Below are positions 1-8,159 of a DNA stretch of 64,000 nucleotides, piece by piece (positions within the stretch are counted from its first letter, which is position 1; each line of letters opens with the position of its first letter). The position numbers and the translations under genes are program-made. This DNA is from Halioglobus maricola. Lineage in GTDB: Bacteria; Pseudomonadota; Gammaproteobacteria; Pseudomonadales; Halieaceae. The stretch spans positions 4,106,501 to 4,170,500 of the forward strand of contig NZ_CP036422.1 in the NCBI RefSeq assembly GCF_009388985.1, written 5' to 3'. The notes below the pieces were generated by a model. The model saw only the letters and a list, made by a program, of their open reading frames with translations. It made no database searches and was not told where the DNA came from.

Positions 1-1232
1 TGCAGCAACTCACCCGTCTGGGTGTCGACCATGATCATCTGCCCGGGACCGACCCGGCCTTTCGCGACCACATCTTCCGGCTTGTAGTCGTAGGTGCCGA
101 TCTCGGACGCCAGGGTGATGAAGCCATCTTTCGTCTTCACCCAACGCGCCGGACGCAGGCCATTTCGATCCAGCATGCAAACAGCGTAGCGGCCATCGGT
201 CAGTACAACCCCCGCGGGGCCATCCCAGGGCTCCATGTGCATGGAGTGATATTCGTAGAACGCCTTGAGGTCCGGGTCCATCAGCTCCATGTTCTGCCAT
301 GCGGGTGGAATGAGCATGCGCAGGGCACGAGCCATATCCACACCGCCAGTGAGCAGCACGTCGAGCATATTGTCCATGCTGGACGAGTCTGAGCCGGTGC
401 GGTTTACCAGCGGGGCGATGTCCTTGATATTAGGCAGGCGATCGGTTTCGAAACAGGCGGTGCGCGCCTCTGCCCAGTTGCGGTTACCCGCGATAGTGTT
501 GATCTCGCCATTGTGCGCCATCAACCGGAACGGCTGGGCCAGCGGCCACTTGGGCATGGTATTGGTAGAGAACCGCTGGTGGAACACACAGATCGCAGTT
601 TCCAGTCGCTCGTCGGCCAGGTCGCCGTAGAACTTCGGCAGATCCACTGGCATGACCAGGCCTTTATAGGAAATGACGCGCCCGGAGAGACTACAGATGT
701 AGTAGTCCTCATCTTGTTCACAGGCCATCTCGGCCTTGCGCCGCGCGACAAAGAGCTTGGTGGTGAGTTCTATCTCGGACACGCCAGGGGCATCAATGAA
801 TACCTGCTCAATCCGCGGCAGTGATTCAAGTGCGATTTCGCCACAGACGGAATCGTCAGTAGGCACTTCGCGCCAGCCAAGCACTACCAGGCCCTGGTCA
901 GTCAGCGCAACTTCCGTCGCCTCTCGGGCCGCTTTCGCTGCAGCCTCGTCGCGGCTGAGAAAAATTTGACCGACTGCAAACAGGTCGGATAAAGACGCAC
1001 CGAAACACTCATCGGCCAGCGTGGCCATGAACTGGCGGGGCATTTGCAACAGCAGGCCGCAGCCGTCACCTGTCTTGCCATCCGCGGCAATACCGCCGCG
1101 GTGGGTCATGCAGGTGAGGGATTCAATCGCCGTCTGCAGCAGGCGATGGCTGGCATCGCCCGATGTGTGGGCAATCAAGCCAAAACCGCAATTGTCGCGG
1201 AACTCTTCAGGTCTATACAGGCCTGCGCTCAT
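1..1232 (-). CDS. gltB: Glutamate synthase large subunit, N-terminal part (partial)
   Basis: This is the first ~410 codons of the large subunit of NADPH glutamate synthase (GOGAT), which makes glutamate from glutamine and 2-oxoglutarate. The gene runs off the left edge. The translation starts at the ATG whose first base is 1232 and reaches the DNCGFG motif at residues 13-18. Cys15 is the expected N-terminal nucleophile of the class II glutamine amidotransferase domain after propeptide removal. Further amidotransferase motifs follow (THRGG, HQRFSTNT, AHNGEINT and an NGLRPAR motif). There is no stop in the window, so the central and FMN domains lie outside. A candidate sigma-70 promoter lies at 1318-1346. 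Functionally it pairs with glnA further along the window. In Pseudomonas a SPOR/DamX gene lies between aroB and gltB; none is present here. Confidence 0.96.
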   Translation of the reverse strand, partial: MSAGLYRPEEFRDNCGFGLIAHTSGDASHRLLQTAIESLTCMTHRGGIAADGKTGDGCGLLLQMPRQFMATLADECFGASLSDLFAVGQIFLSRDEAAAKAAREATEVALTDQGLVVLGWREVPTDDSVCGEIALESLPRIEQVFIDAPGVSEIELTTKLFVARRKAEMACEQDEDYYICSLSGRVISYKGLVMPVDLPKFYGDLADERLETAICVFHQRFSTNTMPKWPLAQPFRLMAHNGEINTIAGNRNWAEARTACFETDRLPNIKDIAPLVNRTGSDSSSMDNMLDVLLTGGVDMARALRMLIPPAWQNMELMDPDLKAFYEYHSMHMEPWDGPAGVVLTDGRYAVCMLDRNGLRPARWVKTKDGFITLASEIGTYDYKPEDVVAKGRVGPGQMIMVDTQTGELL

Positions 1233-1317
1233 AGTCAGTCCAGAATATCTATTGAAAACAACAAGTTACACCGAAACCCCAGCCATGAAACTCAGCTCGG
1301 GGCAAAAGGGGGAGCTT

Positions 1318-1346
1318 ATTTTACACAGATGACCTGTGGTGAACAA
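1318..1346 (-). promoter_or_regulatory. Candidate sigma-70 promoter for gltB
   Basis: On the minus strand TTGTTC (1346-1341) is followed after 17 nt by TAAAAT (1323-1318). This would start transcription near 1311, about 80 nt before the gltB ATG. The -10 is good and the -35 is weak, so this is a pattern match only. Confidence 0.4.
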
Positions 1347-1363
1347 ACACCCTGCTTTTGGGG

Positions 1364-2464
1364 TCAGGAAGCGCGGGGGAAGGTCTCCAGCAGAGCGGTC
1401 AATTCAGACTCGCTGGCATCATCAACAATAGCCGCCTGACCTATGGCTGATAGCAAAACAAGACGCATGCGGCCGTCGATCACCTTCTTGTCGCGACCCA
1501 TTAAATCGAGAAACTGCCCCGGGGTCATATCGGCCGGCTGCGCTACCGGGAGCTGCATCTTTAGCAATAACTCGCGAAACGCCTCAACTTCAACGCGATC
1601 TATCGAACCGCGTCGGGCCGACATTTCTACTGCAAGCAGCATGCCAGTCGCCACCGCCTCACCGTGCAGCCAGTTGCCGTAGCCCTGGGCTGTCTCTATG
1701 GCGTGGCCAAAGGTATGGCCAAGGTTGAGGATGGCTCGCAGCCCGCCTTCGCGCTCGTCCGCCGCCACCACGGCGGCCTTACTCGCACAACTGCGCTCTA
1801 TTGCTTCAGCCAACGCGGCCTCTTCCCGCGCCAACAGCTTGGCAATATGCTCCTGCAGCCAGCGATAGAATGGTTCATCGCATATCAGCCCGTATTTCAC
1901 AACTTCGGCAAGCCCGGCGGCAAATTCACGGGGCGGCAGGGTCTGCAGGGTATTGGTGTCGATGAACACAGCCTGCGGTTGATAGAACGCACCAATCATA
2001 TTCTTGCCCAACGGGTGGTTCACCGCCGTCTTGCCGCCGACCGATGAGTCCACCTGCGCCAGCAACGTGGTGGGCACCTGAACAAAGTTAACGCCGCGCT
2101 GATAGCAGGCAGCGGCAAAGCCAGTGATATCACCCACAACGCCTCCGCCCAGCGCAACCAGCGTAGTACTGCGGCTGTGGCGATCCGCCATGATCCTGTC
2201 GAATATCTCATTGAGGGTCGCCAGCGATTTATGCGCCTCCCCATCAGGCAGGATGATCTCGGTCACGAGGTCACGCTCGCCGATAGCTGCCCGCAGCTTA
2301 TCGAGATAGATCGGTGCCACCGTATCGTTACTGACGATTACCACCTGGCTGCCGTTGATGTGCTGCCCGATCAGCGCTGCATCGGACAGCAAATCGCGCC
2401 CGATGTACACGGGATAGCTGCGTTCGCCCAGGTCGACAGAGAGCGTATGTATGATCAGGGACAC
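1364..2464 (-). CDS. aroB: 3-dehydroquinate synthase
   Basis: This enzyme converts DAHP to 3-dehydroquinate, the second step of the shikimate pathway, and needs NAD and a divalent metal. The 366-residue product is full length for the family. It shows the NAD-binding GGGVVGD motif, the PTTLLAQVDSSVGGK segment, the metal-ligand regions AEVVKYG, GHTFGHAIE and LHGEAV, and the LPDGE..K segment. The start is GTG at 2464, with GAGGTG seven bases upstream. The gene lies 60 nt downstream of aroK. The spacer holds a small GGGGC/GCCCC hairpin (2494-2510) without a T-run, so it is more likely an mRNA processing or stability element than a terminator. It is the last gene of the pilMNOPQ-aroKB operon. Confidence 0.97.
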   Translation of the reverse strand: MSLIIHTLSVDLGERSYPVYIGRDLLSDAALIGQHINGSQVVIVSNDTVAPIYLDKLRAAIGERDLVTEIILPDGEAHKSLATLNEIFDRIMADRHSRSTTLVALGGGVVGDITGFAAACYQRGVNFVQVPTTLLAQVDSSVGGKTAVNHPLGKNMIGAFYQPQAVFIDTNTLQTLPPREFAAGLAEVVKYGLICDEPFYRWLQEHIAKLLAREEAALAEAIERSCASKAAVVAADEREGGLRAILNLGHTFGHAIETAQGYGNWLHGEAVATGMLLAVEMSARRGSIDRVEVEAFRELLLKMQLPVAQPADMTPGQFLDLMGRDKKVIDGRMRLVLLSAIGQAAIVDDASESELTALLETFPRAS

Positions 2465-2524
2465 GGCGTCACCTCAGAAGATTACATCAGGGAGGGGCAT
2501 GATAAGCCCCGCAGGCGCGACTGC

Positions 2525-3040
2525 CTAGCGGCTTGTCAGTTCCCGGACCAGCCGCTGGGCAACCGTGCGGGGGCTACAACTGTCGGTTTCGATGACATGG
2601 TCGGCAATTTCACGGTAGAGCGGGTCGCGAATCGCGAAGAGATCGCGCAGTACTTGCTCGGGTTCACCCTTTTGCAGCAACGGGCGCTTGCGATCCTTGC
2701 GGGTGCGACGCACCTGCTCCTCCAGAGAGGCATACAGGTAGATAACAAAACCACGGGAACCAAGCACACGGCGATTGTCCGGGCGCATCACCACGCCTCC
2801 GCCTGTTGCCAGTACCGCGTCGTCCCACAGGGTCATTTCCTCGACCACTTGTTGCTCTCGATCGCGGAAGCCCTCCTCGCCCTCGACATCGAAAATCCAG
2901 GGAATATCCGCGCCAGTGCGCGATTCAATTTCGGTATCGGTATCGGCGAACTGGAGTTTCAGATGGTCGGCGAGGTATTTGCCAATGGTAGACTTGCCGG
3001 CCCCCATAGGGCCGACAAGGAAAACTCTATTGAGGGTCAT
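2525..3040 (-). CDS. aroK: Shikimate kinase
   Basis: This enzyme phosphorylates shikimate to shikimate 3-phosphate with ATP. The 171-residue product has the P-loop GPMGAGKST at residues 10-18, the shikimate-binding DTD segment near residue 34, the FRDREQ motif with its conserved Arg, and the GGG motif (ATGGGVV) near residue 80. The start ATG overlaps the pilQ stop by one base (TAATG), a sign of translational coupling. The AroK/AroB pairing downstream of the pil genes is the usual gammaproteobacterial arrangement. Confidence 0.97.
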   Translation of the reverse strand: MTLNRVFLVGPMGAGKSTIGKYLADHLKLQFADTDTEIESRTGADIPWIFDVEGEEGFRDREQQVVEEMTLWDDAVLATGGGVVMRPDNRRVLGSRGFVIYLYASLEEQVRRTRKDRKRPLLQKGEPEQVLRDLFAIRDPLYREIADHVIETDSCSPRTVAQRLVRELTSR

Positions 3041-5190
3041 TAGTCCAGCAGAGTGTCCGCGAGGATCTTCGGCGTGATGAAGATCAGGGTCTCTGTCTTG
3101 GTCTTGGAGATTGAAGAGCTGCGGAAGAAGGCCCCGATGTACGGGATATCGCCAAAGAACGGCACCTTGTTCACTGACTCAAGATCCTCGGTCTTGAACA
3201 CACCACCGAGCACCACGGTCTCACCGTTACCGACAAGCACCTGGCTGTTCAGCTCAGTCGTATCGATCGAGGGAATAAAGCCACCGCGACCAGAAGGCAC
3301 GAGATCACCAACGGAGTCCTGCTTGATTACCAGATCGAGCATGATGCGGTCATCCGGCGTGATATTCGGGGTCACATCCAGCTCCAACACCGCCTCTTTA
3401 AACGAGGTCGAGGTGGCGCCAGATGCGGAGGCTTCCTGATAGGGGATCTCGGTACCCGACTTGATATTGGCCTGCTGCTTGTCACCGGTAATCACTTTCG
3501 GCTGCGATACAACTTCACCTTCACCGGCAGCTTCCAGGGCGGAGAGCTCGGCAGTCAGGAACAGATCGTCGCTGGTAAAGCCCACCGCAAAGCCACTGGT
3601 GCTGGCCACGCCCAGATCTACCAGGAGGGCTCCTGGGTAAGAAACGCTCGGGGTAGTGCCATTGATCACAGATTGATTCAGGCCGGCCACATTAGCGGTA
3701 TCGCCAGAGATAGAACCAATGTTGCCATTCAGGTCGGGCTCAAGGTAGCCGCCACCCCATTCGATACCCAGGTTGTGAGTGAGGTCAGATTGCGCAATCA
3801 CAATGCGTGACTCAATCATGACCTGGCGCACAGGGATGTCGACCAACTCAATAAGATCGCGAATCTCTTCCAACTTGGTCGCTGTATCGGTGATGATCAG
3901 TGAGTTGGTGCGAGCATCAACAACAACAGAGCCCCGCGACGAGATAAGGCTCCCGCCTTCCTCGGAACCGGCCTTGAACAGCTTCGTCACCTGGCTGGCC
4001 TTCGCATAGCGTATGCGCACGAACTCAGACACAAGCGGAGCCAATTCAGCAATCTGTTTGTTCGCTTCAATTTCCTGGCGCTCACGCTCGGCAATCTCAG
4101 CCGCAGGAGCAACCATCAGCACGTTGCCCACCATACGTTTGTCCAGGCCCTTGGTCTTGAGGACCAGCTCCAGCGCTTGGTCCCAGGGCACGTTTTGCAG
4201 ACGCAGGGTAATGCGCCCGCGCACCGTATCACTGGCAACGAGGTTCATTTCGGTAAAGTCGGCGATGAGCTGTAGCACCGCTCGCACCTCGATATCCTGG
4301 AAGTTCAACGAGATGCGGTCGCCCACATAGGCAAACTCTTTACGGCGCTCTTCCATCTCCCTGGCACTGAGGGGCTTGACGCTGAGCACGTATTCATTAT
4401 TCGTCTGGTAAGCGAGGTAATCGAAATCACCGGCCGTCTTCAGCGTCAAGGTGGCGCCACGCTCAGTGGTATTCACATCAACACTCTGCACGGGTGTCGC
4501 AAAATCTGTGACGTCGAAACGACGCATCAGGCGTTCGGGCACAGCAGTGTCGATAAACTGTACCTTGATATCGCCGGCCTCACTGAAGACGTTCACGTCC
4601 ACCGATGGATCAGTCAGCTCGAGCGTCAGACGGCCTTCGCCATCACCCGTGCGCTGGAACTGCAGGTCGCTGATTTCGGACTCGACTTCTGCCACAGGTG
4701 TGACCTGAGTCGGCAGGGCAGTAGGATCCGTGGCCGGCTTGACATAGTCGTCGCCATCCTGACCCACGACGAGGAACATGCTGTTCCCCTCAACGCGCGT
4801 CTCGTAAGGCACCAGCTTGACAAGATTTACCACCATGCGCGTGCGATCACCCGATTCGAGCACAACAACACCAGTGGCGTTGCCGTAGGGTAAGGAATAG
4901 CGTTTGCGGTCCAGTTCCGAACTCGCCCCCGGGAAGTCCATCGCAATACGCGCGGGTTTTTCAATGGTATATGCCGTGGCTTCGGGCGGAGGTTCGTTGA
5001 AATCCAGTCGCACCTCGAACTTGCTGCCCGGCCGCGAGCTGAACTCGATATCTTCTATTACCGGCTCCGCCTGGACGGCCAACGCAAACACACCTAATAC
5101 GGTGCCTGCGATAGGCCGCAACCATTTCCCTGTTGTGATTCTTCCTTTGCCCACGGCCTTTGTCCCCAAGATATGTTTTTTAATTGACAT
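3040..5190 (-). CDS. pilQ: Type IV pilus outer-membrane secretin PilQ
   Basis: PilQ is the outer-membrane multimer through which the type IV pilus fibre passes. The protein has an N-terminal signal segment ending near VQAEP and two AMIN-type peptidoglycan-binding regions, beginning at IEDIEF and ISDLQF. A secretin/TonB short N-terminal domain follows (FQDIEVRAVLQLIADF), then an N1 domain and the C-terminal secretin barrel (VVSQPKVITGDKQQANIKSG and the LGGVF segment). The longest reading frame begins at a GTG at 5199, but I prefer the ATG at 5190, giving about 716 residues, because it directly precedes the basic SIKKH signal sequence. It lies downstream of pilP in the pilMNOPQ operon and overlaps aroK. 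Confidence 0.96.
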   Translation of the reverse strand: MSIKKHILGTKAVGKGRITTGKWLRPIAGTVLGVFALAVQAEPVIEDIEFSSRPGSKFEVRLDFNEPPPEATAYTIEKPARIAMDFPGASSELDRKRYSLPYGNATGVVVLESGDRTRMVVNLVKLVPYETRVEGNSMFLVVGQDGDDYVKPATDPTALPTQVTPVAEVESEISDLQFQRTGDGEGRLTLELTDPSVDVNVFSEAGDIKVQFIDTAVPERLMRRFDVTDFATPVQSVDVNTTERGATLTLKTAGDFDYLAYQTNNEYVLSVKPLSAREMEERRKEFAYVGDRISLNFQDIEVRAVLQLIADFTEMNLVASDTVRGRITLRLQNVPWDQALELVLKTKGLDKRMVGNVLMVAPAAEIAERERQEIEANKQIAELAPLVSEFVRIRYAKASQVTKLFKAGSEEGGSLISSRGSVVVDARTNSLIITDTATKLEEIRDLIELVDIPVRQVMIESRIVIAQSDLTHNLGIEWGGGYLEPDLNGNIGSISGDTANVAGLNQSVINGTTPSVSYPGALLVDLGVASTSGFAVGFTSDDLFLTAELSALEAAGEGEVVSQPKVITGDKQQANIKSGTEIPYQEASASGATSTSFKEAVLELDVTPNITPDDRIMLDLVIKQDSVGDLVPSGRGGFIPSIDTTELNSQVLVGNGETVVLGGVFKTEDLESVNKVPFFGDIPYIGAFFRSSSISKTKTETLIFITPKILADTLLD

Positions 5191-5212
5191 GGCAGTCACT
5201 CATGGCCCCGGC

Positions 5213-5746
5213 TCAAATGCCGGATAACTTTATTGTTCGCGGCCGTTCTACCCAGCCGTCTGCACTACCATCACTCACGATCTCGATCACAGCGACATAG
5301 GTGTCGGTGGTTTCAGTGATCTTGCCATGATGACGGCCCAGATAATTCCCGATCGACACGCGATGCACACCCCCACTGGGATCGCGAATCAACACCCAGT
5401 TGCTTTCGCGACCGTCCAGGGTGCCGACCATCCGCAGAGAGTCGAAAGTAAATTGTTCCAGAAATTCCTTGGCGCGATTTTCATCGGGCTTGATCGCACT
5501 GACTGCCTGAAGCTGGGCGATATCGCGCACTTCAACCGGTCGCTCAAAGGGGCTTCGCAGTGTCGTAGCACTGTAGCCAAAGGCCTCGTAGGCCTTGAAA
5601 GTCGGAATCGGCTCGATGACACCACCCGGACGAGCGCGTTTTTGCGCCATAAACGTATCCAGATCAGAAAAGTCAGGCCCACCACAACCAGTCAAAATTA
5701 GTGGCAGAACGACGAGCGCGGCATATCGTTTCAGGGAGTTCATCAT
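5213..5746 (-). CDS. pilP: Type IV pilus assembly lipoprotein PilP
   Basis: PilP is an inner-membrane lipoprotein that links the PilNO subcomplex to the PilQ secretin. The 177-residue product begins with a lipoprotein signal peptide ending in the lipobox LTGC, then a linker and a C-terminal beta domain with LRMVGTLDG, HRVSIGNYLG and the ending RTIKLSG. The start lies in ATGATGA, which overlaps the pilO stop, so either of two adjacent ATGs (5746 or 5743) could be used. Position and motifs agree with PilP. Confidence 0.95.
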   Translation of the reverse strand: MMNSLKRYAALVVLPLILTGCGGPDFSDLDTFMAQKRARPGGVIEPIPTFKAYEAFGYSATTLRSPFERPVEVRDIAQLQAVSAIKPDENRAKEFLEQFTFDSLRMVGTLDGRESNWVLIRDPSGGVHRVSIGNYLGRHHGKITETTDTYVAVIEIVSDGSADGWVERPRTIKLSGI

Positions 5747-6351
5747 TTACTGCCCCCATCCCGATAGCGATAAGTCTTCGCAGTAATACTCATTTTCAGG
5801 TTATTCGCATTTCCACTGATGGCAAAGTCATGCAGAGTCACGATCCTGGGCAAAGCCGCAAGGCCACTCACAAAGGCCCCCAGATCGTGGAATGAGCCCG
5901 AAGCCTGGATAGCGATAGGAAGCTCGACATAGAACTCGCGAGCCCGCTCCGCTTTGAGATCGATGCTGGAAATCGCGAGGCCATTCAACAACCCCTTGTT
6001 GGTGATATCTTCCAACAGGCCAGGCACCTCGGTATTGCTAGGTAGCTGACTAACAAGAGCGCCGAAGGTCTCTTCCATCTCCGCCAGCTGTTTGCGATAG
6101 GCATCGAGGTTCGCTGCCTGAAAAGCCTTCTTCTCGAAGTCTTTCTTCAGCTTCTGTTCTTGCTTCTCAACCTTGACCAATTGTTTTTGGAGATCTTCGA
6201 TGTGGTAGTAGTAGCCGCCAGCCAATACCGCGACAAGCACTACGGCCCAGACGATAAACTTGATCGCAAACGGCCAGCTGCCCACGTTCTCGAAATCGAG
6301 GTCGTTAATATCAAACTCGCGCAGGGAGCGCATGGTATCTTCAAAAGCCAT
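5743..6351 (-). CDS. pilO: Type IV pilus inner-membrane protein PilO
   Basis: PilO forms the inner-membrane alignment complex with PilN. The 202-residue product has a short cytoplasmic N-terminus, one transmembrane helix (about residues 28-48), a charged coiled-coil region rich in Lys/Gln/Glu, and a C-terminal ferredoxin-like domain with VPGLLEDITNKG and GSFHDLGAFVSGLA. Its ATG is 2 nt after the pilN stop, and its own stop overlaps the start of pilP. Confidence 0.95.
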   Translation of the reverse strand: MAFEDTMRSLREFDINDLDFENVGSWPFAIKFIVWAVVLVAVLAGGYYYHIEDLQKQLVKVEKQEQKLKKDFEKKAFQAANLDAYRKQLAEMEETFGALVSQLPSNTEVPGLLEDITNKGLLNGLAISSIDLKAERAREFYVELPIAIQASGSFHDLGAFVSGLAALPRIVTLHDFAISGNANNLKMSITAKTYRYRDGGSK

Positions 6352-6353
6352 GA

Positions 6354-6920
6354 TTACTGCTCCCCCTCGTTATCGGTCTTGGGCGGCTGCACCCGGACCG
6401 TCAGATTGAATCTATTGGCCTGACCACCAAATTTGGCGGCGGCATTTACTTTGTCCAGATTCGGAGTTGTTAGCCAATCGGAACCGTCGAGCCGGCGCAT
6501 CAGGCTGGATACCCGGTTATTCGACTCGGCCACACCAGAGATGGAAATCTTTTTCCCCTTGGCATTGAGGCTCGTGTAGAAAACGCCGTCCGGAACGGTA
6601 CGCACTATCTGGTCAAGCACTCGCACGATCAGAGGCCGGGTGCCCTGCAACTCCTGAATCACGCGCATCCGGTCTATCAGTTGGTTGCGACGTTTTTGCA
6701 GCTGGCGAATTTCCCGCACCTGCTTGTCGAGCTCCTTGATGTTCTGGGTCAGGTAGCCATTGCGCGCTTTTTGGTTATCGATCTGATTGTTCACAATCCG
6801 ATCACCCAGCAGCAATAAGCCAGCCCCGAACATGGCCACCAGGGCCAGGGTCACAAGAAAATCTCGCTTGAGCTCGGCGCGGCGTTCGTCTCTCCAGGGG
6901 AGTAAATTAATCTTCGCCAT
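6354..6920 (-). CDS. pilN: Type IV pilus inner-membrane protein PilN
   Basis: PilN heterodimerises with PilO and docks on cytoplasmic PilM through its N-terminal peptide. That peptide is visible as INLLPWRDERR at residues 4-14. One transmembrane helix follows (about residues 22-40), then a coiled coil (NIKELDKQVREIRQLQKRR) and a periplasmic ferredoxin-like domain. It is 188 residues long, as expected. The start ATG overlaps the pilM stop by one base (TGATG). Confidence 0.96.
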   Translation of the reverse strand: MAKINLLPWRDERRAELKRDFLVTLALVAMFGAGLLLLGDRIVNNQIDNQKARNGYLTQNIKELDKQVREIRQLQKRRNQLIDRMRVIQELQGTRPLIVRVLDQIVRTVPDGVFYTSLNAKGKKISISGVAESNNRVSSLMRRLDGSDWLTTPNLDKVNAAAKFGGQANRFNLTVRVQPPKTDNEGEQ

Positions 6921-7984
6921 CAGTCAAAACTCCGCAGGGCAAGGCCGCAGGCAATCATCATGGCAGGAGCGTCGCTGCTCAATGCCACGGCGTTTACCTT
7001 TGACGAAATTGACATGTCAGCGAAGGGGTTCGCTACCTTGGTGGGAGTGCCGAGCTTGTCCTGAACCAGTTCCGACAGGCCTTCCATCGAGGAAACCCCA
7101 CCGGCGAGAATAATGTAGTCGACATCGTTGTACTGACTGGAAGAGAAGAAAAACTGCAGTGAGCGCGCGACCTGCTGCACCACGGCGTCTTTGAAGGGTT
7201 CCAATACTTCCGGCTCATAGTCGTCTGGCAAGCCGCCCTGCTTCTTGGCAAGGCCGGCCTCTTCAAGGGGCAGGCCGTAACGACGCATGATTTCGTCCGT
7301 CAGCTGTTTGCCGCCGAAAAGCTGTTCCCGTGTATAGATCGTCTGGCCGCCATGGAGCACGCTGAGCGTGGTCATGGTGGCGCCGATGTCGACGACCGCA
7401 ACAGTGGCGTCGTCATCGAGGTCCAGCTGGCTGCTGATAAGCGAGTATGCCCGCTCCATCGCATAAGCCTCGACATCCATGATTTTAGGTGCGATGTCGG
7501 CGCCGTCTATGGCGTCGACCCTGGCGTCAATCGTCTCCCGCCTGCAAGCGGCGAGCAGAACCTCTACCTGCCCGGCATGCTCAGGTGACTCGCCCTGCAC
7601 CTCGAAGTCGATCGCGACTTCCTCAAGCGGGTAGGGGATGTACTGGTCGGCCTCCAGCGTGAGCTGGGTCTCCATGTCATCCTCACTGAGCCCCTCAGGC
7701 ATATCAATCATCTTGGTGATGACCGACGATCCCGAGACGGCAGCAGCCGCTGTTTTGAGTTTGGTTCTGGACTGGGCAACGACGTTGCGAATAGCGTTAG
7801 CAACGCCATCCACATCGTTCACGTTTTTTTCGATCACCGCGTCCTGCGATAGCGAACTTACCGCATAACTTTCTACGCGGTAGCGATCCCCTGAGTAGCT
7901 CAACTCTAGCAACTTGACCGTAGTCGAGCTGATATCAAGCCCCAGAACCGGTGTCGCCTTTCTTTTCCCTATTAGACCAAGCAA
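6920..7984 (-). CDS. pilM: Type IV pilus actin-like ATPase PilM
   Basis: PilM is a cytoplasmic FtsA/actin-like protein that binds the PilN tail and anchors the pilus inner-membrane complex. The 354-residue product has the phosphate-1 loop LGLDISSTTVKLLEL near the N-terminus, a phosphate-2 loop VAVVDIGATMTTLSV and the adenosine motif YIILAGGVSSMEG. The start appears to be TTG at 7984, preceded by AGGGA at suitable spacing. The resulting MLGLIGK start matches the family. It is the first gene of the pil-aro operon and is divergent from the PBP1a gene across 175 bp. Confidence 0.95.
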   Translation of the reverse strand: MLGLIGKRKATPVLGLDISSTTVKLLELSYSGDRYRVESYAVSSLSQDAVIEKNVNDVDGVANAIRNVVAQSRTKLKTAAAAVSGSSVITKMIDMPEGLSEDDMETQLTLEADQYIPYPLEEVAIDFEVQGESPEHAGQVEVLLAACRRETIDARVDAIDGADIAPKIMDVEAYAMERAYSLISSQLDLDDDATVAVVDIGATMTTLSVLHGGQTIYTREQLFGGKQLTDEIMRRYGLPLEEAGLAKKQGGLPDDYEPEVLEPFKDAVVQQVARSLQFFFSSSQYNDVDYIILAGGVSSMEGLSELVQDKLGTPTKVANPFADMSISSKVNAVALSSDAPAMMIACGLALRSFD

Positions 7985-8088
7985 CTTTTTTCCCTATCAG
8001 TATCACTAACTTAGGATGTTTTTATACACCGATACATTAATTGGTAGTTATAACACTGTCGTAAATATATCCAAACGAAAAAAAGGCA

Positions 8089-8094
8089 TATAAT
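8089..8094 (+). promoter_or_regulatory. Perfect -10 hexamer upstream of the PBP1a gene
   Basis: TATAAT lies 65 nt before the ATG, in the AT-rich pilM/PBP1a divergent spacer (7985-8159). No good -35 hexamer is seen at 16-18 nt upstream. I could not assign a clear pilM promoter in the same spacer. Confidence 0.35.
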
Positions 8095-8159
8095 TACCAA
8101 ATGAATGCCCACCCCTGCATACAAAAATATAACAAGCCCCTGTTTTGTAAAGAGATTAA

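Noticed and set aside
2177..3043. 288-codon plus-strand frame opposite aroB and aroK
   Set aside because: It is antisense to two well-supported genes and has no recognisable domain.
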